46,318 nucleotides of DNA, taken from NCBI GenBank assembly GCA_903848465.1, contig CAINGK010000090.1, positions 1 through 46,318 on the forward strand, given 5' to 3'. The stretch's first letter is position 1; every line of letters starts with the position of its first letter. This stretch comes from an uncultured Verrucomicrobiota bacterium (GTDB lineage: Bacteria > Verrucomicrobiota > Verrucomicrobiia > Verrucomicrobiales > Verrucomicrobiaceae). A program made the translations under genes and the position numbers. Shown piece after piece: positions 1 to 8,610 of this stretch. Under the pieces are notes generated by a model. It made no database searches. It was not told the origin of the DNA and saw only the letters and a list, made by a program, of their open reading frames with translations.

Positions 1-140
1 ACAACAAGATCGGACGGCTCACCCGCATGGCCTATGGCTACCGTGACGTGGAGTTCCTCCACCTGCGCATCTACGCACTCCACGAGTCAAAAGACATACT
101 CACTGGCACCTGACCACCGCACCAACTTCTCGGATGAACC
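1..140 (+). mobile_element. Right end of an ISL3-family insertion sequence (left part outside window)
   Basis: The first 140 bases look like the right terminus of an insertion sequence. They hold the last codons of an ISL3-type transposase (stop at 111-113) followed by a short non-coding tail. The tail from 120 to 140, read on the opposite strand, begins GGTTCATCCGAG and ends TTGGTG. This resembles the terminal inverted repeats of ISL3 elements, which commonly begin GGCTCTTC and carry a similar TTGGTG-like end. I therefore place the IS boundary at about 140. The next eight bases (141-148, AAAAAGAT) are AT-rich, as expected for the 8-bp target duplication of this family, but the left copy is not in the window. 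Boundary and family are inferences. Confidence 0.6.
3..113 (+). CDS. Transposase, ISL3 family (C-terminal fragment, cut by window edge)
   Basis: Thirty-six codons remain, in the frame starting at base 3 and ending in TGA at 111-113. The peptide contains NKIGRLTRMAYGYRDVEFLH, which matches the conserved C-terminal end of ISL3 (IS204/IS1001/IS1096/IS1165) DDE transposases, where an N-K-I...R-x-A-Y-G-[YF]-R-[DN] string closes the catalytic domain. The catalytic aspartates and glutamate lie upstream, outside the window, so intactness cannot be judged. A DUF1553 remnant in another frame follows immediately, so this transposase belongs to an element inserted into that gene. Confidence 0.75.
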   Translation, partial: NKIGRLTRMAYGYRDVEFLHLRIYALHESKDILTGT

Positions 141-238
141 AAAAAGATTTCGCTGCGCAGCCGCGCTCGCAGCTCAATGGCTGGGAGCAATTCGTGCAGG
201 TGCTGATGCTGGCCAACGAGTTTATGTTTGTGGATTGA
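141..238 (+). pseudogene. DUF1553 (planctomycete/verrucomicrobial cytochrome-associated) gene, 3' remnant
   Basis: In the frame that ends with TGA at 236-238 the peptide reads through LNGWEQFVQVLMLANEFMFVD. This is the typical C-terminus of DUF1553 proteins, which usually end in a W-[EQ]-x-x-[AV]-Q-V-L-L-x-[SA]-N-E-F-[MV]-F-V-D pattern. Only about 32 codons survive, because the body of the gene is replaced upstream by the ISL3 element ending near base 140. An ATG at 134 is in frame, but it lies in the IS terminal repeat and is unlikely to be a native start. The remnant ends 5 bp before the DUF1501 gene, the classical DUF1553-DUF1501 arrangement. Confidence 0.7.
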
Positions 239-243
239 ATCTT

Positions 244-1611
244 ATGACACCCATCCTTAACCGCCGTGATTTTCTGCGCCGCTCCGGCATGGGGATGGGC
301 ATGCTGGGGCTGGCGGATCTGCATGCGGCCGCCAGTGCCAAGAGTAGCCCGCACTTTGCGCCGAAAGCGAAGCGGGTGATCCATTTCTTTCTCAATGGCG
401 GGCCGTCGCATGTGGATACGTTTGACTATAAGCCGGCGCTGGCGCGGTATGAGGGCAAAGCGGTGCCAAGCCACCGGCTGACGGAGAGGAAGACGGGCGC
501 GGCGTTTCCTTCGCCGTTCAAGTTTCAGCGTTATGGGCAGAGCGGGACCGAGGTGAGCGAGCTGTTTGCGAAGACGGCGGCGCACATTGATGACATTGCG
601 GTGATTCGATCCATGCAGGCACAGGTGCCGAACCATGAGCCGTCGCTGATGCTCATGAATTGCGGTGACTCGGTCCAGCCGCGACCGAGCCTGGGCTCGT
701 GGCTGACGTATGGGCTGGGCAGCGCGAATGAGAACCTGCCGGGCTTCATCGCCATGTGTCCGGGCGGCATGCCGATCAAGGGTGCGGAGAACTGGCAGTC
801 GGCGTTTTTGCCGGGAGCATTTCAGGGGACGTATGTGGACTCGAAGCATCAGCAGGTGGACCGTTTGATTGAAAACATCCGCAGCCCGCATGCGGACGCG
901 CGGGTGCAACTGCGCCAACTGGAACTGATGAGGAGCATCAATGAAGCGCACCGGCGGGATCGTGGTGACCCACGACTGGAGGCGCGCATCCAGAGCTTTG
1001 AGCTGGCGTTTCGCATGCAGATGGAAGCGGCGGACGCGTTTGATGTGACGCAGGAGCCTGCGCACATCCGTGCGATGTATGGCGAAGGCGTGCATGGACG
1101 GCAGACTCTCATTGCCCGACGGCTGCTGGAGCGCGGGGTGCGCATGGTGCAGCTCTGGCATGGCGCGGGCCAGCCTTGGGACAACCATGACAACATTGAA
1201 ACCAATCACCGCAGGCTTGCGGGGGAGATCGACCAACCCATCGCGGCGCTGCTGCATGATTTGAAACAGCGCGGCATGCTGGAGGACACGCTCGTTATTT
1301 GGGGCGGCGAGTTTGGCCGCACGCCCACGGTGGAGCTGAGCGGCGGCAAGTCGAAGCTGGGGCGCGACCACAATCACTACGGATTCAGCGTGTGGATGGC
1401 GGGTGGTGGTGTGAAAGGCGGCACAGTGTATGGCAGTACTGACGAACTGGGTTTTGCTGCGGAGCAGAACCCGGTGAGCGTGCATGATCTACATGCCACC
1501 ATTCTGCATCTGCTGGGCGTGAACCACGAGGAGCTGACGTACCGGTATGCGGGCCGTGACTTCCGGCTGACGGATGTTCATGGAGAGGTGCTGCGGCGGA
1601 TTCTGGCTTGA
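244..1611 (+). CDS. DUF1501 domain-containing protein (sulfatase-like fold, Tat-type signal)
   Basis: The start is ATG at 244, five bases after the DUF1553 remnant stops. The open frame continues upstream but reads through the IS end, so a start at 34 is rejected. The 455-residue product begins with a twin-arginine-like leader (NRRDFLRRSGMGMGMLGLAD), which suggests export by Tat. Typical DUF1501 strings follow: VIHFFLNGGPSHVDTFDYKP near residue 40, a central W-H-G-A-G-Q-P-W-D-N-H-D-N-I segment, WGGEFGRTP, and DHNHYGFSVWMAGGGVKGG. The family has an alkaline-phosphatase/sulfatase-like fold. It is very abundant in Planctomycetes and Verrucomicrobia beside DUF1553 cytochrome partners, but its reaction is not established. 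The partner gene is destroyed here, so function and transcription of this copy may be altered. Confidence 0.92.
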   Translation: MTPILNRRDFLRRSGMGMGMLGLADLHAAASAKSSPHFAPKAKRVIHFFLNGGPSHVDTFDYKPALARYEGKAVPSHRLTERKTGAAFPSPFKFQRYGQSGTEVSELFAKTAAHIDDIAVIRSMQAQVPNHEPSLMLMNCGDSVQPRPSLGSWLTYGLGSANENLPGFIAMCPGGMPIKGAENWQSAFLPGAFQGTYVDSKHQQVDRLIENIRSPHADARVQLRQLELMRSINEAHRRDRGDPRLEARIQSFELAFRMQMEAADAFDVTQEPAHIRAMYGEGVHGRQTLIARRLLERGVRMVQLWHGAGQPWDNHDNIETNHRRLAGEIDQPIAALLHDLKQRGMLEDTLVIWGGEFGRTPTVELSGGKSKLGRDHNHYGFSVWMAGGGVKGGTVYGSTDELGFAAEQNPVSVHDLHATILHLLGVNHEELTYRYAGRDFRLTDVHGEVLRRILA

Positions 1612-1757
1612 TTTGTCTGCCGTCCGCGAATGCATGACCGGGTGTGTCTGCTTTGGCACCGCCGCATTGGCTATGAGGTGCATGGCAAGGCTGCGTAAAA
1701 TGGCTGGTTGATACGACTTGGGGAGGCTGCATATCATGGACATTGCCTTGCGCTGGT

Positions 1758-1786
1758 GGACGGGCGGGCTGTCGCCACGCCCATCC
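1758..1786. repeat. Hairpin between convergent genes (possible terminator or dispersed palindrome)
   Basis: Between the DUF1501 stop (1611) and the end of the convergent cytochrome gene (1838), GGACGGGCG at 1758-1766 pairs with CGCCCATCC at 1778-1786 with one mismatch, around an 11-base loop. No T-run follows on either strand, so a classical terminator is not proven. The rest of the 226-bp gap shows no convincing gene. The GC-rich palindrome resembles dispersed intergenic repeats, but no second copy was noticed in this window. Confidence 0.35.
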
Positions 1787-1837
1787 TACGTCCGCGCATG
1801 CGCCGATGAGGTGGAACTCCTTTATTTGGGAACAAGT

Positions 1838-4800
1838 CTACTGTTTCAAATACGCGATCAAATCCGCCATCTGCTGAGGGGTGATGGCGGCTTCGAGGCC
1901 TTCGGGCATGAGGGAGATTCCGGGGCTGGTGAGGGATTTGATTTCGCTGCGGAGGACGGTGTCGGTGCCGCCGTCGGCGCGTTTGAGGGTGAGGTTGCCG
2001 GCGGTCTCGCTGGTGATGAGGCCGGAGAGGGTGCGGCCGTCGTTGGTTTCGACGATGTAGAGCGCGAAGTTGGGCGAGACTTCGCGGTTGGGGTCGAGGA
2101 CGTTGGTGAGGATTTGTTCTGCGGTCCAGGCTTTGATGGTGCCGAGGTTGGGGCCGACGTCGTTGCCGCGATCGAGATGGCGATGGCAGACCATGCAGAG
2201 GGTTTCATAGACTTTGGCTCCGCGTGTGGTGTCTCCGGTCATTGACAGCACGGATTCATACTTGGTGATGACTTCCTTGCGATTTGAAGAGCTGCCATCG
2301 CCGATGAGTTTGGCGATGCGATCGGCCAGTGCGGGAGTTTTTTGGCGGGCGAGTGTCGCCTTTGTGGCGGCGCTGAGTTGGGAGGGAAGGATTTTCTTTG
2401 ACTCGATGGCATCGAGGAGCTTGGCGATGCGGTCGGTGCGGGAGAGGAGGAGAGAGATGCTCTTCTCGCGGAGTGTGGGAGTGAGCTTGGGCCATGCTGC
2501 GATGAGGATGTCGGCTACGACCGGTTCGCTATAACTTCCGAGGACTTCAACAGCGGTCTGCTGCAATTCAGGCGCTATATCAGGAGCTAGCAATGCCAGA
2601 GCTGAGGCTCGTGCGCTATCAAAGTCCCCTAAAGGCAGAAGCCGTGCAGATCGTTGGCGGCTTTCAATTAGCTGTTTTCCATTCGAAGCATTTTTTGCGG
2701 CGCGCTGCACGATGTCGGCAAGCCATGTTCTGAGTTCAGGTTTTTTGGTTACAACCGACAACCGCAATCCCAGTTTTGCGAGTCCCTGGCTGAGGCCGAT
2801 CAAACCCGCCTCCATAGTCATCGGATGGCTCTCCTCATGATCCTTGAGTAGTGAAAGCATCATATGCACAAGGTCTTCTCGTGCATGGTTTTCCGCTTGG
2901 CCCGTCGGCATCTCACGGTAACTTCCCGCAACAAAAAGGCACTCCTGAAGGAATTCTGCCGTGCCCGAGGTTTCCGGCAACTTAAAGGGCGTGACCGAGA
3001 CGGCGGCCAGAGGAAGGGGCGGAATGGATAGCAGCGCCCGTCGTTGCCAAGTGTCGTTTACACCCAAAAGAACCAGTTGGTCGAGTCCTTGCATCGTGGG
3101 TGAGACCGGTACGCTGAATAGAAACGACAAATACATCCGCACTTCGGGAGATGCATCCGTGGCAAGAGCGAGCACAGCATCGTGCAGTTTTGGCGAAACG
3201 TTGGGCCATGCGGAAACGGCCTCGATCGTCGTCCGACGAATATGCGGATCAGCAGTAGCGAGGAGATGCATGACTTGATCCTCCGTCAAGGAAAGCTGCG
3301 CGTTCAATGCATGTACTGCATATGCTTTGCCTTGTGAAGTCACGGCATTTTCGAGGAGCTTCCGCAGCGGCTCCACGGCTGCTTTGTCCTGACGCTCAAA
3401 GAGCAGGCGTTGCGCGGTTTCGCGGTGCCAGGCGTTGGGGTGGTCGAGGAGGGCGACGAGGTCGGGGGTGGTGGCGGCGCTGAGTTTGGGGGTGGGGCGG
3501 GGTTTGAAGGACTTGGGAGTGAGGCGGAAGAGGCGGCCTTTGTCGCGGCCACGGAGGAGATCGACGGCGGTGTGGATGTCGTCGGGGATGCTCCAGGGGT
3601 GCTCGATGACTTCGCGGTACATGTCGCAGACGTGGAGGCAGCCATCGGGGGCGTTGACGAAGTTGACGGGGCGGCACCAGAGGTCGTCGCTGGTGCAGAA
3701 GTTTTTTGTGCCATCGACCTGCACGGCTTTGAAGGTGACACCGTCGGTGACGAGCTTCATGCGGTAGAAGAGATTGCCCGCGACATCGGCGACAAAGACG
3801 AAATCGCGATACTCGGGCGGGTAGGCATCGCCACGATAGACGGTGACGCCTGCGGAGGAGGTGACGACGCCAGCGCCGACGAGTTCGCTCTTGGGCAGGG
3901 TGCTGCCTTCCTGCACCCAGCGCTTGGCGCGGAACTCGCGCCACGGCTCGGGCGGGCTGGTGCGATAGACGGGGAGCTGATCGCCGGCTTCGGCGCAGTC
4001 ATTGAGGGCGCTGGGGACGACGAGGTAGGGATTGCGGGCGAGGTAGCGGTAGGGCAGGACGACGTGCTGGCAGGGATTGCGGATGTTGCAGAGGAAGCGG
4101 TTGCCCCAGTCGTCGAAGGTGTTGCCGAAGCGTGCGCCGCCACTTTCGAGGCGGACGTCGCCGGTGCTGGGATCGAAGCTGAAGTCTTTGCGCTTGATGG
4201 AGAGGGGTTTGAAGTCTGCTGGCAGCGGCATGACGGATTCGCTGCCGGGGGGGCGCTGGATTTCGCCACCGTTGCTGCCGCCGGCGATGTAGATGCGGTG
4301 GTCGAGGCCCCAGATGGGATTGTTCATCACGGCCTGGACGTTGAGCTTTTTGAAGCCGGTGAAGATTTTTTGCCGCACATCGGCGACGCCGTCGCCATTG
4401 GTGTCTTTGAGGTACCAGACGTCGGGAGTGGCGGTGACGAAGATGCCGCCCTTCCAGCAGGCGGCGCCGGTGGGCCAGGAGAGGCCTGCGGCGAAGACGG
4501 TGGCTTTGTCGAAGACGCCATCACCATCGGTGTCTGTGAGGAGGCGGACTTTGCCGATGGATTGATCGGTGGGATTTTCCTGCGCGTGCTTGTGGTGCTC
4601 CTTGTCCGTGTAGGGGTAGTCGTTCATCTCGCACACGTAGGCGCGGCCATCTTCATCGTAGGTGATGGCGACGGGATCGGTGACGAGCGGCTCTGCGGCG
4701 ATGAGCTGCATCTGGAAGCCGTCGAGAACGTGGAAGGTCTTCGCGGCGTTTTGCGGCTCGGTGGGCGGCGTGGTGGGGAATTTTAATTCATCCGCAGCCC

Positions 4801-4858
4801 AGCTGATGAATGGAGCGCACGATGTGAGAGCCAGCAGAGCGATCAATCTTCTTTGCAT
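1838..4858 (-). CDS. PVC-type heme-binding CxxCH protein (membrane-bound dehydrogenase/beta-propeller, HEAT-like, cytochrome c)
   Basis: The 1006-residue protein starts at ATG 4858. A TTG six codons upstream is possible, but the ATG sits directly before the signal peptide MQRRLIALLALTSCAPFISWA. After the signal comes a large beta-propeller of the PVC 'membrane-bound dehydrogenase' type (DGRAYVCEMNDYPY; LLTDTDGDGVFDKATVFA; WGLDHRIYIAGGSNGGEIQ). A helical HEAT-like middle follows, and then a C-terminal monoheme cytochrome c domain with the heme motif CMVCH at about residue 894 counted from the longer TTG start (888 from the ATG). This architecture is characteristic of Planctomycetes and Verrucomicrobia. 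The propeller resembles soluble glucose/sorbosone dehydrogenases, so a periplasmic oxidase or sugar-degradation role is plausible but unproven. It is transcribed towards the DUF1501 gene and stands alone. Confidence 0.9.
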   Translation of the reverse strand: MQRRLIALLALTSCAPFISWAADELKFPTTPPTEPQNAAKTFHVLDGFQMQLIAAEPLVTDPVAITYDEDGRAYVCEMNDYPYTDKEHHKHAQENPTDQSIGKVRLLTDTDGDGVFDKATVFAAGLSWPTGAACWKGGIFVTATPDVWYLKDTNGDGVADVRQKIFTGFKKLNVQAVMNNPIWGLDHRIYIAGGSNGGEIQRPPGSESVMPLPADFKPLSIKRKDFSFDPSTGDVRLESGGARFGNTFDDWGNRFLCNIRNPCQHVVLPYRYLARNPYLVVPSALNDCAEAGDQLPVYRTSPPEPWREFRAKRWVQEGSTLPKSELVGAGVVTSSAGVTVYRGDAYPPEYRDFVFVADVAGNLFYRMKLVTDGVTFKAVQVDGTKNFCTSDDLWCRPVNFVNAPDGCLHVCDMYREVIEHPWSIPDDIHTAVDLLRGRDKGRLFRLTPKSFKPRPTPKLSAATTPDLVALLDHPNAWHRETAQRLLFERQDKAAVEPLRKLLENAVTSQGKAYAVHALNAQLSLTEDQVMHLLATADPHIRRTTIEAVSAWPNVSPKLHDAVLALATDASPEVRMYLSFLFSVPVSPTMQGLDQLVLLGVNDTWQRRALLSIPPLPLAAVSVTPFKLPETSGTAEFLQECLFVAGSYREMPTGQAENHAREDLVHMMLSLLKDHEESHPMTMEAGLIGLSQGLAKLGLRLSVVTKKPELRTWLADIVQRAAKNASNGKQLIESRQRSARLLPLGDFDSARASALALLAPDIAPELQQTAVEVLGSYSEPVVADILIAAWPKLTPTLREKSISLLLSRTDRIAKLLDAIESKKILPSQLSAATKATLARQKTPALADRIAKLIGDGSSSNRKEVITKYESVLSMTGDTTRGAKVYETLCMVCHRHLDRGNDVGPNLGTIKAWTAEQILTNVLDPNREVSPNFALYIVETNDGRTLSGLITSETAGNLTLKRADGGTDTVLRSEIKSLTSPGISLMPEGLEAAITPQQMADLIAYLKQ

Positions 4859-4924
4859 GCAGAAGGGACGGCACAAAGGTCCGCTTTCTTGCCTACCCTT
4901 CCCGCCGCGAAGGCAGAAGACGTG

Positions 4925-5608
4925 TTATTCAGCAGCGCCGGAGCTGTCCATGACGCACTGCACCCAGGTGAACACCGGGGTCGCTGGGGCATAGAGATGC
5001 CGCAACTGGGCAAAGCTGGCCTTGCCGGGAAGGCTGTAAGGGCCGGTCGCGCTCATGGTCTCATCTTCGCCATGGCAATGCTGGAGGCCCAGCACATGGC
5101 CGATTTCATGCGGGAGCCATTTAGTGATGGGATCGCCGACCAGCGCAACTGACCGGGTGCTCCACCATTCGGAGGGGTCGAGGTAGATGTGGCCGCGGTC
5201 ACGGCTCCAGGGAAAAGACGCATGGCCCATGCTGCCGAGCTGGCCGTCCCAAGCTCTTCCAGGAGGAGTGCCAAAGCTGATGGTGATGTCTGCTGGCTCC
5301 CCGATCCGGGCCTGGGAAAAGGTGAAGACGCCAGCTGCCTCCCAGCTTTTGAAGCTCTCACCGATTTCGCGCTTGAGTTCTTCCACAGCGAGACGCTCCG
5401 GCAAGGGAGTGGTGGTATCAAGCTGCCAAGTGAGGTGCCGTTTGTTCCAGAGCTGCGGCTTGGTGTAGCTGACGGGCTTGCTGGTACCAAAGGGCTTGAC
5501 CTCCGTGAGGATCTCATTCTTCTGCCAAGCGACCTCATGGTACGCGCAGTTGCTGATCAGGCAGGCGGTCCATAAGCAAAGGCTTAGCGTGAATGCATTT
5601 TTCTTCAT
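4925..5608 (-). CDS. Matrixin-like zinc metalloprotease (M10 family), exported
   Basis: The start is ATG at 5608, giving 227 residues. An upstream in-frame start at 5641 would add residues before an obvious signal sequence, MKKNAFTLSLCLWTACLISN. The core shows HEIGHVLGLQH (H167, E168, H171, H177), the zinc-binding and catalytic signature of metzincins. ETMSA about six residues later can be the Met-turn. Upstream, WDGQLGSMGHASFPW and RGHIYLDPSEWW match the calcium/structural-zinc strands of matrixins. No propeptide cysteine switch is obvious. A cysteine at the end of the signal (ISNC) is a poor lipobox, so lipoprotein status is uncertain. The gene is divergent from dapL. The substrate is unknown. 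Confidence 0.85.
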   Translation of the reverse strand: MKKNAFTLSLCLWTACLISNCAYHEVAWQKNEILTEVKPFGTSKPVSYTKPQLWNKRHLTWQLDTTTPLPERLAVEELKREIGESFKSWEAAGVFTFSQARIGEPADITISFGTPPGRAWDGQLGSMGHASFPWSRDRGHIYLDPSEWWSTRSVALVGDPITKWLPHEIGHVLGLQHCHGEDETMSATGPYSLPGKASFAQLRHLYAPATPVFTWVQCVMDSSGAAE

Positions 5609-5759
5609 AGCAGAGTGGGATTCGACAATTTTGAATCTCACCCTTGATATGATTTCTCATATGTAAGAATTGTAAATGATTATTCAGCCGGAGGTGACAA
5701 ATTCGACTTTCTTGCATCCCCGCTACGACTCGCCACACTGCCCACCCCCTTCTCTTGCC
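5609..5759. promoter_or_regulatory. Divergent intergenic region with AT-rich palindrome, protease / dapL
   Basis: This 151-bp gap separates two divergent genes and is much more AT-rich than its surroundings. A perfect 16-bp palindrome, ATATGA-TTTC-TCATAT, lies at 5647-5662. It is followed by TGTAAGAAT, which could act as an extended -10 for dapL. The palindrome overlaps where a -35 would sit, so it could be an operator. No lysine riboswitch-like structure was recognised. The promoter call comes only from composition and context. Confidence 0.3.
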
Positions 5760-6992
5760 ATGGCCTACATCAACGAAAACTACAACAAGCTCAAAGCCGG
5801 TTACCTCTTCCCTGAAATCGCCCGCCGCGTGAAGGTGTTCACCGAGGCCAACACGGAAGCCGCCAAACGCCTGATCCGCTGCGGCATCGGCGATGTGACC
5901 GAAGCACTGCCAGAGGCGGTACACACGGCGATGCACAAGGCTGTGGATGAAATGGGCGACCGCGCCACCTTCCGTGGCTATGGCCCGGAGCAGGGCTACG
6001 ATTTCCTGCGCAACGCCATCGCCGAGCACGACTTCAAGGCACGCGGCATCCAGGTGGAAGCCGATGAGATTTTCATCTCCGACGGCAGCAAGTGCGACAC
6101 CGGCAACATCCTCGACATCTTCGGTGCCGGGAACAAGATCGCCATCACCGACCCAGTGTACCCGGTGTATGTGGACACCAACGTCATGGCTGGCAACACG
6201 GGTGATGCCGACGAAAGCGGTGCCTACGCGGGCCTGCACTACCTCAAATGCACGCCAGCCAACGGCTTCGTGCCCGAGATCCCCAATGAGCCGGTGGATC
6301 TGGCCTACCTCTGCTACCCGAACAATCCGACGGGAGCGGTGGCCACGCGTGCGCAGCTTGAAGCCTGGGTGAAATACGCCCTGGCCAACGGCACCACGAT
6401 CCTCTACGACGCCGCCTACGAGGCTTTCATCCGCGATCCCGAGCTGCCACGCTCGATCTATGAAATCGAAGGTGCGCGTGATTGCGCCATTGAGTTCCGC
6501 AGCTTCTCCAAGAACGGTGGATTCACCGGCGTGCGCTGCGGCATCGTGATCATTCCGAAGGGCCTCATGGGCAAGACCCAGGCCGGAGGCAAGCAAGCGA
6601 TCCATCCACTCTGGAGCCGCCGCCACAGCACGAAATTCAACGGTGCCTGCTACATCGTTCAGCGCGGTGCAGAAGCGATCTACTCACCCGAAGGCAAGGC
6701 ACAGGTCAAGGCGCTCATCGAACACTACATGGGCAATGCCGCATTGCTGGTCGATGCGTGCAAAAAGGCCGGTCTGCAGGTGTTCGGAGGCGTCAACGCC
6801 CCCTACGTTTGGGTGGGATGCCCGAATGGCGTGACGAGCTGGCAGATGTTCGACAAGATGCTCAATGAAGCAAACGTGGTCATCACCCCTGGCAGCGGCT
6901 TCGGCAGCGCCGGTGAGGGGTACTTCCGCATCAGCGCGTTCAACAGCCGCGCGAATGTGGAAGAAGTGTGCCGGCGGATTGCGAAGCTGTAA
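5760..6992 (+). CDS. dapL: LL-diaminopimelate aminotransferase
   Basis: This PLP-dependent class I/II aminotransferase converts tetrahydrodipicolinate and glutamate directly to LL-diaminopimelate and 2-oxoglutarate, a shortcut for lysine and peptidoglycan precursor synthesis. The 410-residue length is that of the DapL family, and the N-terminus ([19 protein letters not shown]) is diagnostic. The PLP lysine lies in [16 protein letters not shown] (about K251), and the aspartate/asparagine pocket is visible in [12 protein letters not shown] 5760 is chosen because the family begins there. An ATG at 5676 would add 28 unrelated residues. DapL is the usual route in Chlamydiae and Verrucomicrobia. 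It appears monocistronic, facing the dGTPase gene. Confidence 0.96.
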   Translation: MAYINENYNKLKAGYLFPEIARRVKVFTEANTEAAKRLIRCGIGDVTEALPEAVHTAMHKAVDEMGDRATFRGYGPEQGYDFLRNAIAEHDFKARGIQVEADEIFISDGSKCDTGNILDIFGAGNKIAITDPVYPVYVDTNVMAGNTGDADESGAYAGLHYLKCTPANGFVPEIPNEPVDLAYLCYPNNPTGAVATRAQLEAWVKYALANGTTILYDAAYEAFIRDPELPRSIYEIEGARDCAIEFRSFSKNGGFTGVRCGIVIIPKGLMGKTQAGGKQAIHPLWSRRHSTKFNGACYIVQRGAEAIYSPEGKAQVKALIEHYMGNAALLVDACKKAGLQVFGGVNAPYVWVGCPNGVTSWQMFDKMLNEANVVITPGSGFGSAGEGYFRISAFNSRANVEEVCRRIAKL

Positions 6993-7012
6993 TCCGCAGC
7001 ATGCGAAAGGAT

Positions 7013-7033
7013 GAGGGATCAGGATGATCCCTC
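7013..7033. terminator. Perfect hairpin between convergent dapL and dGTPase genes
   Basis: GAGGGATCA (7013-7021) and TGATCCCTC (7025-7033) form a perfect 9-bp stem with a three-base loop. It lies in the 58-bp gap between the dapL stop and the dGTPase stop. No long T-run follows on either strand. The position suggests a bidirectional terminator or 3'-end stabiliser. Confidence 0.5.
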
Positions 7034-7050
7034 TCCCAAGCTCGTCTTGA

Positions 7051-8325
7051 TCACACGAAATCCGTGATCGAGCCGAAGTCGGCGTCAAAGAGGCGGCGAT
7101 AGGTGCGGAAAGCGAAGTGGTCAGTCATGTTGGCGATCCAGTCGCAGACCAGACGGGCACGGACGGGTGCATCGGGAGCGGCTTGGATTTCCTTTTCGAT
7201 GGCGGCGGGGATGAGGTGCAGGCCCTTGGGCTGCACGGTGTCAATGTAGCGCTCACGTAGCACGCTAAAGACGCGTGTGAGGATGAAGTCGGCCTTGTGA
7301 TCGAGCTGCTGGAGCTGGGGGCTGAGGAAGACGAGTTCGAGGGCGATCTTTTTGTGAAGATCTGCGCGCCGACGCAGCACGGGGTCGATTTCCAGGGCAT
7401 ATTGATACCTGCGAGTGCTCTGGCTGAGGAAATTGGCGGCGGGCACCAATTTCGTGGCGCGGATGCATTCGCCGATCAGGCGATTGAGGCGGCCTTCGAC
7501 GCGGTTTTCACGCACTGCCTTGGACAGGAAGGCCACATCGGCGAGGTCGGCTTCAGAGAGGTCATCCTGATCTCCCGCCCAGCGCTCCAGTCGCTGCACA
7601 TTGATGAATCCGGCGTGGATGCCGTCGGCAATGTCATTGAGCGAGTAGGCGGTGTCGTCCGCCCAGTCCATGATCTGGCACTCGATGCTGCGGAAGCCAT
7701 TGCGCACTTTGCCGGGGGTGAGTTCCAAGGGAAACGCCTGGCCGCCGAGGGTGAAGTCGAGCCAGCGTTCCTGTTCGTCGTAGAGGTAGTGGTTTTTGGC
7801 CTGCGGGGTCTCGGTGTGCAGCGTCTTGTATTTCAGCACGCCATCGAGCAACGCCCGGGTGGGGTTCATGCCGCTGCGGCCTTCGCTGAAGAGGGTCTGG
7901 GTCAGAATGCGGAGCGTCTGCGCATTGCCCTCAAAGCCGCCATAGGGTGCCATCAAGTGGTGCAGGGTGCGCTCCCCGGCATGGCCGAAAGGTGGGTGGC
8001 CCAGGTCGTGGCTGAGGCAGGCGCTTTCGACGAGATCGGAATCGATAAAGCACTCGTCATCAAGGCACTGGCTCTGCTGCGTTAGCCAGCCGCAGATGCT
8101 GCGCCCAATCTGCGCCACCTCGATGCTGTGCGTCAGCCGCGTGCGGTAGAAATCATACTCGCCGGACAAGAACACCTGGGTCTTGTTTTGCAGGCGACGG
8201 AACGCGCTGCTGTGGATGATGCGATCGCGGTCGATTTGAAACGCGCTGCGATACTCACCGGCATGGGTTTGGCGCGGATCAAGCGTTTCGAAGTCGAAGG
8301 AAGTGTAAAAGCGGTTCGCAGGCAT
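7051..8325 (-). CDS. dgt: Deoxyguanosinetriphosphate triphosphohydrolase (HD-domain dNTPase)
   Basis: The 424-residue protein hydrolyses dNTPs, classically dGTP, to the deoxynucleoside and tripolyphosphate. The HD signature is complete: H66 in RLTHSIEVAQIGRSI and H106-D107 in SHDLGHPPFGHAGE, with a later aspartate in IMDWADDTAYSLNDIADG. The N-terminal YRSAFQIDRDRIIHSSAFRRLQNKTQVF is typical of bacterial dGTPases. Length and domain order fit the dGTPase type 1/2 group. It is the last gene of a minus-strand group that starts at 10664. Substrate preference among dNTPs cannot be read from sequence. Confidence 0.93.
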   Translation of the reverse strand: MPANRFYTSFDFETLDPRQTHAGEYRSAFQIDRDRIIHSSAFRRLQNKTQVFLSGEYDFYRTRLTHSIEVAQIGRSICGWLTQQSQCLDDECFIDSDLVESACLSHDLGHPPFGHAGERTLHHLMAPYGGFEGNAQTLRILTQTLFSEGRSGMNPTRALLDGVLKYKTLHTETPQAKNHYLYDEQERWLDFTLGGQAFPLELTPGKVRNGFRSIECQIMDWADDTAYSLNDIADGIHAGFINVQRLERWAGDQDDLSEADLADVAFLSKAVRENRVEGRLNRLIGECIRATKLVPAANFLSQSTRRYQYALEIDPVLRRRADLHKKIALELVFLSPQLQQLDHKADFILTRVFSVLRERYIDTVQPKGLHLIPAAIEKEIQAAPDAPVRARLVCDWIANMTDHFAFRTYRRLFDADFGSITDFV

Positions 8326-8378
8326 GCGGTGGATTCCGCGATGCTAGCAGGTCGTGGCGGACGGGCAAGGCCGCTGGT

Positions 8379-8573
8379 TCAGCGTTCCCGTCGGAATGCA
8401 AACTGCCCGGTCGGCACCTGATCTTCATCGTCCGCTGCTCTGGGCCGACGTTTTCCTTCCACGAAGGCGGGCTTGAAGGGCAGGTCTTGCGCCTTTTTGA
8501 TCTCATCATCGGTCACACCTTTCGCCCGCAGGCGACTGCGCTCATACATCCGGAATTTTTGGATCTCTAGCAT
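8379..8573 (-). CDS. Small hypothetical protein (64 aa, charged)
   Basis: This short reading frame lies in the same orientation between the CoA-binding protein and dGTPase genes, with gaps of 37 and 53 bp. The product is rich in Arg, Lys, Glu and Asp and has no membrane segment or signal. Its N-terminal part (MYERSRLRAKGVTDDEIKKA) looks like a compact helical unit, and the C-terminus is low-complexity and charged. I do not recognise a family. It is accepted because it fills the gap cleanly and no competing frame looks better. An internal Met at residue 9 is an alternative start. Confidence 0.5.
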   Translation of the reverse strand: MLEIQKFRMYERSRLRAKGVTDDEIKKAQDLPFKPAFVEGKRRPRAADDEDQVPTGQFAFRRER

Positions 8574-8610
8574 GGTGTGAGGTTTGAGACTCCCTGACGG
8601 AAGAAGGCGT

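Noticed and set aside
100..1485. 461-codon open frame on the minus strand over the DUF1501 gene
   Set aside because: Low-complexity, Arg/His-rich translation with no domain; it is the shadow of a GC-rich coding region.
3410..4786. 458-codon plus-strand frame over the PVC cytochrome gene, Gly/Glu/Val-rich
   Set aside because: Composition is that of an antisense frame of a GC-rich gene; the minus-strand protein has clear domains.
5676..5759. Longer N-terminus for dapL from ATG 5676
   Set aside because: Adds 28 residues absent from the DapL family; the internal ATG at 5760 starts exactly at the conserved N-terminus.
5609..5759. Lysine riboswitch upstream of dapL
   Set aside because: The region is too short and AT-rich; no multi-helix lysine-riboswitch pattern could be seen.
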